From: Syntrophaceae bacterium UBA5619
GTDB taxonomy: Bacteria; Desulfobacterota; Syntrophia; Syntrophales; UBA5619
Direction: 5' to 3'
Assembly (NCBI GenBank): GCA_002424545.1
Contig: DIKL01000115.1
Span: 11,615 to 18,559 of the forward strand
DNA: 6,945 nucleotides
The stretch's first letter is position 1. Each line of letters opens with the position of its first letter. A program made the translations under genes and the position numbers. Below are positions 1 through 5,660 of the stretch, piece after piece. Under the pieces are notes generated by a model. The model did no database searches, was not told where the DNA came from, and was given only the letters and a program-made list of their open reading frames with translations.

Positions 1-1227
1 GCCTGTCTGGCCTGCACGGAAAAGTGCCCCGGAAAAGGCGTTTCCGAGTGGGACGAGGGTCTGGTGAAGCGAAAGGCCGTGTACATTCCCTTCCCGCAGG
101 CCGTTCCCCAGAAGCCGGTCATCGACCGGGCTGCCTGCGTCTACTTCAAGACGGGGAAGTGTCGGCTCTGCGAGAAGATCTGTCCGCAGGGGGCCATTGC
201 GTTCGACCAGGAGGACACCTTCCGCGAAATCAAGGTGGGGGCGGTGATCATGGCCACCGGCTACGATCTGATGGAGACACGGCCCCTCCTCCAGTACGGG
301 TACGGACGACTGCCGGGCGTCTATCATGCCCTGGAGATCGAACGGCTGTTCAACGCCGCCGGTCCCACGGGCGGCAAGGTCGTCATGCGGGACGGCAAGG
401 AGCCGCAGAGCATCGCCATCCTTCACTGCATCGGGAGCCGCGACAAGAACAACTACGAATATTGCAGCCGGGTGTGCTGCATGTATTCGCTGAAATTCGC
501 CCATCTGCTCAAGGAAAAAACCCACGGGGACGTCTACCAGCTCTATATCGACATGCGGGCGCCGGGCAAGGCGTACGAGGAGTTCTACAACCGACTCGTG
601 GAAGAGGATGTGAAATTTATCCGGGGGAAGGCGGCGCGGGTGACGGACAAATCGGACAATCCCGATTTTGCGGGGAAACTGATCGTGGAGGTGGACGATA
701 CGCTCACGGGATCCTTCGTCAAGATACCCGTCGATATGGTGGTCCTCTCCCCGGCCATGAAACCGAGAGCGGACGCCAAGGAGATGGCCCGCCTGTTCAA
801 CCTCAGCACCGACAAACATGGTTTTTTCATGGAGAGGCACCCCAAATTGGCCCCCCTTTCGACCATGACGGAAGGCGTTTTCATCGCCGGCGCCTGCCAG
901 GGTCCCAAGGATATCCCCGATTCCGTAGCGCAGGGGACAGGCGCGGCCGCCGAGGCCCTGACGATCGTCGTCAAGGACAAACTGGAGCTGGAGGCGGCGA
1001 CGGCCGTCGTGAATCCGGCCGCCTGCTGCGGATGTCAGAATTGCGTGCGGGTCTGCCCCTATGGAGCGCCCGTGTTCAACCAGGACAAACGGGTATCCGA
1101 AATCAACGAAGCCCTCTGCAAGGGATGCGGTCTGTGCGCGGCCAGTTGTCCCGCCTCCGCGATATACACGCGTCACTTCACCAATGACCAGGTGATGGCG
1201 GAAATGGAAGGGCTGATGGAATTTTGA
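1..1227 (+). CDS. hdrA: Heterodisulfide reductase subunit A-like protein (HdrA), 5'-truncated
   Basis: The reading frame is open from base 1 and gives the last 408 residues; the start and N-terminus lie outside the window. HdrA is the FAD-containing iron-sulfur core of cytoplasmic heterodisulfide reductase complexes, where the flavin bifurcates or confurcates electrons. Numbering the visible fragment, the inserted ferredoxin region shows CLACTEKCP (2-10) and C46, C54, C57 and C61 followed by Pro. Next comes the HdrA signature CIGSRDKN (143-150) with YCSRVCCMYS (154-163), a position where some archaeal homologues carry selenocysteine. GACQGPKDIPDSVAQGTGAA (297-316) is the flavin-binding thioredoxin-reductase-like segment. 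Two C-terminal [4Fe-4S] motifs follow, CGCQNCVRVCP (343-353) and CKGCGLCAASCP (373-384). The gene leads directly into flxD, 15 nt downstream. HdrB and HdrC, which carry the disulfide-reducing site, are expected upstream. No frameshift is seen. Confidence 0.95.
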   Translation, partial: ACLACTEKCPGKGVSEWDEGLVKRKAVYIPFPQAVPQKPVIDRAACVYFKTGKCRLCEKICPQGAIAFDQEDTFREIKVGAVIMATGYDLMETRPLLQYGYGRLPGVYHALEIERLFNAAGPTGGKVVMRDGKEPQSIAILHCIGSRDKNNYEYCSRVCCMYSLKFAHLLKEKTHGDVYQLYIDMRAPGKAYEEFYNRLVEEDVKFIRGKAARVTDKSDNPDFAGKLIVEVDDTLTGSFVKIPVDMVVLSPAMKPRADAKEMARLFNLSTDKHGFFMERHPKLAPLSTMTEGVFIAGACQGPKDIPDSVAQGTGAAAEALTIVVKDKLELEAATAVVNPAACCGCQNCVRVCPYGAPVFNQDKRVSEINEALCKGCGLCAASCPASAIYTRHFTNDQVMAEMEGLMEF

Positions 1228-1242
1228 CCAAAGGAGAGTGGA

Positions 1243-1677
1243 ATGGACTTTGAACCCAAGATCATCGGGATTGCCTGCAACTGGTGCACCTATACGGGCG
1301 CCGACCTTGCGGGCACGACCCGGCTCAAATATCCGCAGAACGTCAGGACCGTGCGCGTCATGTGTTCCAGCCGGATCAATCCCTCGTTCATCATCCGGGC
1401 CTTTCAACTCGGCGCCGACGGGGTGCTGGTCGGCGGATGCCATCCCGGCGACTGCCATTACGGGACGGGGAACCTGTATGCCCGCCGAAAACTGTCGATC
1501 ACGAAAAAGCTTCTGGAGTTTGCCGGCATGGAACCGGAGCGGTTCCGCGTGGAATGGATCTCCGCCTCGGAAGGGAACAAATACGCCGAGGTGGTCAAAT
1601 CGTTCACCAACGATCTCAAAGCGCTGGGACCCCAGACCCGCTTCCGGATCATGAAAGAGGAGAGTGAGGGGCAATGA
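1243..1677 (+). CDS. flxD: MvhD/FlxD-family 2Fe-2S electron-transfer subunit
   Basis: This 144-aa protein belongs to the MvhD/FrhD/VhuD delta-subunit family, small cytoplasmic [2Fe-2S] proteins that relay electrons from a hydrogenase, formate dehydrogenase or NAD(P)H-oxidising module to HdrA. The N-terminus IIGIACNWCTYTGADLAGT is diagnostic, and the five family cysteines are present: C12 and C15 (CNWC), C41 (VMCSSR), and C66 and C71 (GGCHPGDCHYGTGN). Length is normal for the family. The ATG at 1243 is supported by AAGGAG at 1231-1236 with a 6-nt spacer. It starts 15 nt after hdrA, and its stop overlaps the flxC start (ATGA, 1674-1677), so the genes are probably translationally coupled. I call it FlxD rather than MvhD because FlxA-, FlxB- and FlxC-like genes follow and no NiFe-hydrogenase subunits do. 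Confidence 0.93.
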   Translation: MDFEPKIIGIACNWCTYTGADLAGTTRLKYPQNVRTVRVMCSSRINPSFIIRAFQLGADGVLVGGCHPGDCHYGTGNLYARRKLSITKKLLEFAGMEPERFRVEWISASEGNKYAEVVKSFTNDLKALGPQTRFRIMKEESEGQ

Positions 1678-2537
1678 CCGCCATCAAGCAGATCGAAGAA
1701 AACCTCCGCCGGGAAGCGAAGGGATTGTTGGAGCGGGGAGAGGTCTCCATCGTTCTCGGTTATGGCCGGGGCCTGGATGAAAAACACCCCCTTCCCTATG
1801 TCGCCGGGAAGGTGGAAGAGGTCGCCAACCTGATCTTCAACGAGTACTGCGTCCACAACCTGGCCCGATACCTCACGCGCTATCTCCCGGGAACGAAGAT
1901 TGCCGTCGCCGTCAAGGCCGCCGACAGCCGGGCGGTGGTTCAGTTGATCCAGGAGGAAAAGGTCAAAAGGGAGGATCTGAAGCTTCTCGGGATTCCCGTG
2001 ACGGGGATGAAAGATCCGAAAACCGGAGAAACCGTTGACGGGAAAACCGCCGGCGCCCTCGTCAACCCCGTTCTCTACGACGTCCTTTTGGGCGAGGAGA
2101 TCCATGGCACGCAGACGGGCTCCCCGTACGACGTGCTGGCGGAGCTCGAGACCATGGATTCGAAGGATCGCTGGGCGTTCTGGAAAAAGGAGTTCGAGAA
2201 ATGCATCCGCTGTTTTGCCTGTCGCAAGGCCTGTCCCATGTGCTATTGCGATCCGTGCTTCATGGATGCCTCGCGGCCGCGCTGGGCGGACAAATCGCCA
2301 ACGGCCGACGGAAATCTCATGTACCATTTGACCCGGTTTTATCATCTGGCCGGGCGATGCGTCGATTGCGGGGAATGTTCCCGGGCCTGTCCGGTGAATA
2401 TCCCGCTTTATCTTTTCCACAAGAAAATGGCTCAGGCGTGTGAAACGATGTTCCAGCAGGCCGCCGGCATGAAGTGCGAAGACAAGCCGGTGATGGTCAA
2501 CTACGGGAACCAGGATTCGGACGAGATGCTGAAATAA
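1674..2537 (+). CDS. flxC: Iron-sulfur protein with two 4Fe-4S motifs, FlxC-like
   Basis: This 287-aa soluble protein has an N-terminal domain (about 1-165) resembling the FrhB/FdhB-type electron-transfer proteins, including the segments SIVLGYGRGLDEKHPLPYVA (25-44) and LLGIPVTGMKDPKTGET (104-120). A cysteine-rich C-terminal part follows. The first cluster motif is CIRCFACRKACP (C177, C180, C183, C187), continued by MCYCDPC, which adds C190, C192 and C195. The second is CVDCGECSRACPVNI (C229, C232, C235, C239). It probably relays electrons between FlxB/FlxA and FlxD/HdrA. The ATG overlaps the flxD stop; GAGGAG at 1657-1662 or GAGGGG at 1666-1671 could serve as ribosome binding site. The assignment to FlxC rather than FlxB follows gene order (A-B-C-D counted back from the flavoprotein) and is less certain than the iron-sulfur nature. 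The three extra cysteines could bind another cofactor. Confidence 0.85.
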   Translation: MTAIKQIEENLRREAKGLLERGEVSIVLGYGRGLDEKHPLPYVAGKVEEVANLIFNEYCVHNLARYLTRYLPGTKIAVAVKAADSRAVVQLIQEEKVKREDLKLLGIPVTGMKDPKTGETVDGKTAGALVNPVLYDVLLGEEIHGTQTGSPYDVLAELETMDSKDRWAFWKKEFEKCIRCFACRKACPMCYCDPCFMDASRPRWADKSPTADGNLMYHLTRFYHLAGRCVDCGECSRACPVNIPLYLFHKKMAQACETMFQQAAGMKCEDKPVMVNYGNQDSDEMLK

Positions 2538-2596
2538 CACCCGCCTTTTGCCGGCGCAGGCCGGGGGACGCAGGACGCCGAAGCCGGTCCCGCGGG

Positions 2597-2602
2597 AAGG
2601 AG
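2597..2602 (+). promoter_or_regulatory. Ribosome binding site fixing the flxB start
   Basis: AAGGAG lies 6 nt before a GTG codon at 2609. The same motif and spacing precede flxD. The frame is open further upstream to an ATG at 2474 inside flxC, but that start would overlap flxC by 64 nt and add a low-complexity, charged N-terminus with no family similarity. GTG 2609 is therefore preferred. Confidence 0.8.
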
Positions 2603-2608
2603 AAAGTC

Positions 2609-3643
2609 GTGTTCAAGACAATCACCCTCGAAAAGTGGAGCGATTTTGTATCGGCGCTCATGGAGAAAGGGCCGCTTTTTGCGCCCGTGAAAGGCGAGAA
2701 GTCCGTTGATTTCCGACGGATCGAAGATCCTTCCGTCGTGACGCTGGATTTTTACAATACAGCCCTCAGTCCCAAATTCGTGTTTTTCCCGCCGTCGGAG
2801 GATCTGATCCGCTACCGGCTGGTGAAGAATGCCGCCGAGTCCGTCCCGGTGCCCATCGAAGCCCCGCCGTCGGTGATCCTCGGGGTGAGGCCCTGCGATG
2901 CGAAGAGCTTCGAAATCATGGACAGGCACTTCCTGGGGGCCGGCGTCATCGACCCGTACTGGAAGCAGCGGCGCGATCAAACGACGGTCATCGGCTATGC
3001 CTTCGATCCCCGAACGCCGCCCGATCCGGCCGATTTTTACAGCGCGCTGGGGATCCGGGCCGCCGATCCGGCGGGAAGCGACATCCTGATGATCAAACGG
3101 GACGGCGACCTTCTGCTGAAGAGTGTCACGGAGAAGGGGGAAGCCCTTTTGAGGGATCTGTCGCCGGCGGGCGGATCGGCCGAGGACGAGCGCGCGTTTG
3201 ACGAGATCCTCGCGCAGGGGAACGACCTGAGGAGTCGCTTCCTGGAGATCCAGGACGCCGAAATCGCCGGGAAGTTATCGGCAATCTTTGAGGACAAAGC
3301 CTTTTGGGAGAAGGCGGCGGAGGCTTGCATCGGTTGTGGAATCTGCACCTTCGTCTGTCCCACCTGCTATTGCTTCGACATCTCCGATGAAACCCTCTTC
3401 AATGAGGGGGCGAGAAAACGGTTCTGGGATGCCTGCATGTTCACGGATTTTACCCTCGAGGCCAGCGGCCACAACCCGCGCCCGAAAATCTTCCAAAGGT
3501 ACAGGCAGAAGGTTTGCCACAAGTATGCCTATCACGTGCGCAAGTACGGTTGCATCTCCTGCGTGGGTTGCGGGCGCTGCATCCGCGCCTGCCCGGTGAA
3601 TATCGATATCTTCTCGGTCGTCGAGAACGCATTGAAATGGTGA
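2609..3643 (+). CDS. flxB: FlxB-like 4Fe-4S dicluster protein (AsrA/sulfhydrogenase beta-subunit family)
   Basis: Read from GTG 2609 this is a 344-aa protein of the family containing anaerobic sulfite reductase subunit A and the beta subunit of cytoplasmic sulfhydrogenases, partners of FAD/NAD(P) reductases. An N-terminal alpha/beta domain carries the family motif LGVRPCDAKSFE (91-102). The first ferredoxin-like motif is CIGCGICTFVCPTCYCFDI (C240, C243, C246, C250, plus C253 and C255). Then come RFWDACMFTDFTLEASGHNP (271-290) and a second cluster GCISCVGCGRCIRACPVNI (C315, C318, C321, C324, C328), both typical of the family. It most likely accepts electrons from FlxA and passes them to FlxC or FlxD. 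It sits 71 nt after flxC, the longest gap in the operon, and 34 nt before flxA. GTG start choice is explained in the separate ribosome binding site entry. Confidence 0.9.
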   Translation: MFKTITLEKWSDFVSALMEKGPLFAPVKGEKSVDFRRIEDPSVVTLDFYNTALSPKFVFFPPSEDLIRYRLVKNAAESVPVPIEAPPSVILGVRPCDAKSFEIMDRHFLGAGVIDPYWKQRRDQTTVIGYAFDPRTPPDPADFYSALGIRAADPAGSDILMIKRDGDLLLKSVTEKGEALLRDLSPAGGSAEDERAFDEILAQGNDLRSRFLEIQDAEIAGKLSAIFEDKAFWEKAAEACIGCGICTFVCPTCYCFDISDETLFNEGARKRFWDACMFTDFTLEASGHNPRPKIFQRYRQKVCHKYAYHVRKYGCISCVGCGRCIRACPVNIDIFSVVENALKW

Positions 3644-3677
3644 GAAAACGATAGTCGGATCCATTTGAGGAGCGATC

Positions 3678-4568
3678 ATGCAAAATCCCTATATCCCCAT
3701 GCCGGTCGAAGTGGTCAAGATCGTCACGGAGGTGGACAGCAAGGACATCAAGACCTTCCGGTTGGTTTTCGTGAACAAGGAGGACGAAGAGCGGTTCCGG
3801 TATCTGCCGGGACAGTTTGCCGAACTGTCGATCTTCGGGAAAGGGGAGTGCCCCATCGGCATCGCCTCCTCCCCGACCCAGCAAGGCTATCTCGAATTCA
3901 CCGTTCAGCGGGCGGGCGCGCTGGTCGCGGGGATCGTCACCTCCGCGCTTCACGATCTGGATGTCGGCGCCCGCATCGGCGTCCGGGGGCCCCTCGGGAA
4001 CGCCTGGCCGCTCGAATATCTGGAGGGAAAGAACGTTGTGGTAGTGGGCGGCGGTTTTGCCTTCACGACCCTGCGTTCCCTGATCCATTACATGATTCAC
4101 GAGAAGAACCGCCCGCGCTTTGGCGATATCAGCGTGATCTACGGCGCGAGAACGCCGGGGCTTCTCTGTTACAAGGATGAACTTGCGACCTGGGAATGTC
4201 GGGAAGATGTTCGGATGTTCGTGACCGTGGACAAGGGGGATGAGACCTGGAAGGGGCGGACGGGCTTCGTCCCGGCCGTCTGCCGTGAGGTCGCGCCGGG
4301 TGCCAGCGGTCCGACCTGTTCCGAATTCACGCCCAGCGCCGAGAACGCCGTGGCCGTGATCTGCGGCCCGCCGGTCATGATCCGCTATACGTTGCCCGTG
4401 TTCTTCGAGCTGGGTTTTTCCAAGGAGAACATCATCACGTCGCTGGAAATGAGGATGAAGTGCGGCATCGGCAAGTGCGGCCGGTGCAATGTGGGAGAGA
4501 AATACGTCTGCAAGGACGGCCCCGTATTCTCCGTGGCCGAACTTGAAAAACTCACTCGGGAATATTGA
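3678..4568 (+). CDS. flxA: FAD/NAD(P)-binding oxidoreductase with 2Fe-2S cluster, FlxA-like
   Basis: This 296-aa protein belongs to the ferredoxin-NADP reductase superfamily (dihydroorotate dehydrogenase PyrK, sulfhydrogenase gamma, AsrB). It would oxidise or reduce NAD(P)H and feed the FlxBCD-Hdr complex in the cytoplasm. The FAD-binding beta barrel shows RYLPGQFAELSIFGKGE (41-57) and CPIGIASSP (58-66), with RGPLGN at 103-108. The nucleotide-binding half shows VVVGGGFAFTTLRSLI (121-136) and CGPPVMIRY (229-237). The C-terminus binds [2Fe-2S] through C262, C267, C270 and C278 in KCGIGKCGRCNVGEKYVC. A stretch with C202 and C214 (about 200-222) before CGPP looks longer than in simple homologues. 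Which of NAD or NADP is used cannot be read from the sequence. GAGGAG at 3667-3672 precedes ATG 3678 by 5 nt. It is the last gene of the operon, and no intrinsic terminator is visible after it. Confidence 0.92.
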   Translation: MQNPYIPMPVEVVKIVTEVDSKDIKTFRLVFVNKEDEERFRYLPGQFAELSIFGKGECPIGIASSPTQQGYLEFTVQRAGALVAGIVTSALHDLDVGARIGVRGPLGNAWPLEYLEGKNVVVVGGGFAFTTLRSLIHYMIHEKNRPRFGDISVIYGARTPGLLCYKDELATWECREDVRMFVTVDKGDETWKGRTGFVPAVCREVAPGASGPTCSEFTPSAENAVAVICGPPVMIRYTLPVFFELGFSKENIITSLEMRMKCGIGKCGRCNVGEKYVCKDGPVFSVAELEKLTREY

Positions 4569-4623
4569 CAAGGACCGATTTCGTTCTTGCGGGACCTGCC
4601 CATCAAAATCTCAATCCCTCCGC

Positions 4624-4649
4624 GTGTCGATATCCTGTGTCGATATCCT
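4624..4649 (+). repeat. Perfect tandem 13-bp direct repeat, possible operator
   Basis: Two head-to-tail identical copies of GTGTCGATATCCT occupy 4624-4636 and 4637-4649. Each contains the palindromic hexamer GATATC. The last base of the second copy is the first base of the -35-like hexamer of the promoter at 4649-4677, where a repressor or activator could act. The repeat is seen directly; the operator role is an inference. Confidence 0.6.
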
Positions 4650-4677
4650 TGCAAATTCGCACCCGGCAGATTATAAA
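4649..4677 (+). promoter_or_regulatory. Sigma70-like promoter before the nucleotidyltransferase locus
   Basis: TTGCAA (4649-4654, 4 of 6 consensus bases) and TATAAA (4672-4677, 5 of 6) are separated by exactly 17 nt. Transcription would start about 7 nt beyond the -10, near 4684, which is the first base of the 62-aa ORF's ATG. This is the most plausible promoter separating the accessory region from the hdr/flx operon. Confidence 0.5.
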
Positions 4678-4683
4678 TGATCC

Positions 4684-4872
4684 ATGATTCGAAGGATTTT
4701 CGCTCGATTAACCCTGAAAGATGCTTCCCCGCCAGGGAAAGATCTGGCCTATTGGCTGAGCAAGACCCCGGAGGAGCGTATTTTTACGGTGGAATTCCTG
4801 AGAAGACAACGGCATGGAGATACAGCCCGACTTCAAAGAACTGCTCGTGTTATTCAACGAGCAAAATGTTGA
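4684..4872 (+). CDS. Small basic protein paired with a nucleotidyltransferase (candidate antitoxin-like partner)
   Basis: This 62-aa, strongly basic protein has no membrane segment or signal peptide. The central stretch DLAYWLSKTPEERIFTVEFL (20-39) followed by RRQRHGDTARLQRTARVIQR (40-59) resembles short proteins I recall being encoded just before nucleotidyltransferase-fold genes of the kind that follows here; I cannot name a family. There is an in-frame stop at 4678-4680, so ATG 4684 is the furthest upstream ATG, and no Shine-Dalgarno sequence precedes it. The predicted promoter would start the mRNA at or next to this ATG. The last 59 nt overlap the start of the downstream gene in another frame, suggesting translational coupling. 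The protein-like composition and the context favour a real gene, but its short length leaves doubt. Confidence 0.55.
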   Translation: MIRRIFARLTLKDASPPGKDLAYWLSKTPEERIFTVEFLRRQRHGDTARLQRTARVIQRAKC

Positions 4873-5260
4873 ATACCTGATCGTCGGCGGCTATGCCCTG
4901 GCCTTCCACGGCGCACCGAGATACACGGGTGATCTGAACATCCTTGTACGGCCCGATCCAGCAAATGCACAGCGGATTCTCAAAACCCTCGCTCTATTCG
5001 GTTTCGGTCTGCTCGGTCTGACGGCAGCGGATTTCGAAAATCCGGAACGGGTCATCCAGCTTGGCGAGCCGCCTGTTCGTATCGATCTCATCACATCCAT
5101 CACGGGAGTTTCCTGGGAAGAGGCTTTTTCAAGTCGCGCGCTGGGGCACTATGGCGATGTCCCGGTCAACTTCCTGGGGCGAGAACCATTTATCCAGAAC
5201 AAACGGGCGATTGGCAGGGCGAAGGACCTCGCCGATATCGAAGCCATGGATAAGCGGTAA
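4814..5260 (+). CDS. Nucleotidyltransferase-fold protein (DUF6036/MNT/AbiEii-like), toxin-antitoxin type
   Basis: This 148-aa protein has the minimal nucleotidyltransferase (pol beta superfamily) fold. VEYLIVGGYALAFHGAPRYT (19-38) carries the GG signature, followed by GDLNILVRPDPANAQRIL (39-56), RIDLITSI (89-96, likely third acidic residue D91) and NKRAIGRAKDLADIEAM (129-145). Members of this superfamily occur as one half of toxin-antitoxin or abortive-infection pairs and may add nucleotides to RNA or AMP to proteins; the substrate here is unknown. The usual D-x-D metal-binding pair reads D40-L-N42, so the second carboxylate is replaced by Asn. Whether that is normal for the subfamily cannot be settled from this sequence. 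ATG 4814 has only a weak GAGAAG at 4800-4805 and lies inside the upstream ORF. Base composition is less GC-rich than the hdr/flx operon. Confidence 0.85.
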   Translation: MEIQPDFKELLVLFNEQNVEYLIVGGYALAFHGAPRYTGDLNILVRPDPANAQRILKTLALFGFGLLGLTAADFENPERVIQLGEPPVRIDLITSITGVSWEEAFSSRALGHYGDVPVNFLGREPFIQNKRAIGRAKDLADIEAMDKR

Positions 5261-5339
5261 TATGAAATTTTGGTCCATCCGATTATTACGTATAGCTTCC
5301 TCCACAAATATGGAACCTCGGAGAAAATGCTTTGTTTAA

Positions 5340-5352
5340 ATTGATTATCAAT
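5340..5352. promoter_or_regulatory. 13-bp palindrome, possible operator of the toxin-antitoxin module
   Basis: ATTGATTATCAAT is a perfect dyad (6-bp arms around a central T) about 80 nt before the antitoxin start. The half-site TTGATAA, the complement of its right arm, recurs at 5372-5378 next to the putative promoter. Antitoxins of such modules often repress their own operon by binding palindromes, hence the suggestion. The AT-rich context makes a chance dyad possible. Confidence 0.35.
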
Positions 5353-5378
5353 AGCTTGGTACCCATCACCTTTGATAA

Positions 5379-5407
5379 TTGCAGAATATAAAATCCCGTG
5401 GTATGCT
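5379..5407 (+). promoter_or_regulatory. Possible extended -10 promoter of the toxin-antitoxin operon
   Basis: TATGCT (5402-5407) is preceded by TGG (5399-5401), giving an extended -10 element. A weak -35-like TTGCAG (5379-5384) lies 17 nt upstream. The predicted start would leave a short leader before the ribosome binding site at 5422. An alternative -10, TATAAA at 5387-5392, has no matching -35. Confidence 0.3.
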
Positions 5408-5421
5408 CATTTTGAAATTAT

Positions 5422-5426
5422 GGAGG
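5422..5426 (+). promoter_or_regulatory. Ribosome binding site fixing the antitoxin start
   Basis: GGAGG lies 6 nt before ATG 5433. The frame is open back to an ATG at 5379, but the extra residues do not resemble the antitoxin family and that ATG has no ribosome binding site, so 5433 is chosen. Confidence 0.75.
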
Positions 5427-5432
5427 TGTTTT

Positions 5433-5660
5433 ATGCACAACATAGAGGACATCATTCAAGAGGCCACCTCGCTCCCCGTAGAAGAGCGCATCATAGTGGT
5501 TGACTCCCTCCTTCGCACCTTGAATATGCCAGACCCTGACATTGATAAGGAATGGGCAGTGGTTGCCAAGCGTCGGCTTGCCGAGCTCCGGTCCGGACGA
5601 GTCAACCCCGTCCCTGGTGATCAAGTTTTTGCGCGAATCAGAGAGCGGTTCGGACGATGA
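5433..5660 (+). CDS. Addiction module antitoxin, Unstab_antitox (TIGR02574/PF09720) family
   Basis: This 75-aa protein matches the short helical antitoxins paired with RelE/ParE toxins. Visible family features are ATSLPVEERIIVVDSLLRTL (11-30), PDPDIDKEW (33-41) and AKRRLAELRSGRVNPVPG (45-62), ending in FARIRERFGR (66-75). The C-terminal half of such antitoxins wraps and neutralises the toxin, and the complex often represses its own promoter. Length is normal for the family. The stop codon overlaps the toxin start by four bases (ATGA, 5657-5660), the usual antitoxin-first, translationally coupled order. The module sits among other accessory genes, consistent with horizontal acquisition, but no mobile element is seen next to it. 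Confidence 0.93.
   Translation: MHNIEDIIQEATSLPVEERIIVVDSLLRTLNMPDPDIDKEWAVVAKRRLAELRSGRVNPVPGDQVFARIRERFGR

Noticed and set aside
1458..2540. Long open frame on the - strand (360 codons) opposite flxD and flxC
   Set aside because: It lies antisense to two genes with clear Fe-S family motifs. Its translation has no recognisable motif, and long antisense frames are expected in GC-rich coding DNA.
3450..4571. Long open frame on the - strand (373 codons) opposite flxB and flxA
   Set aside because: The sense strand encodes well-supported FlxB and FlxA. The antisense product is rich in Arg, Gly, His and Asp with no family features.
4591..4601. GGG/CCC dyad after flxA considered as a terminator
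   Set aside because: It has a three-base-pair stem with no T tract, which is too weak to support a terminator.
4677..4880. 67-codon + strand frame starting at ATG 4677
   Set aside because: It overlaps the 62-aa frame, has no ribosome binding site, and its product lacks the protein-like pattern seen in the 4684 frame. The predicted transcript would also start after its ATG.
5262..5339. 25-codon ORF right after the nucleotidyltransferase stop
   Set aside because: There is no ribosome binding site, no recognisable product and no context beyond chance.
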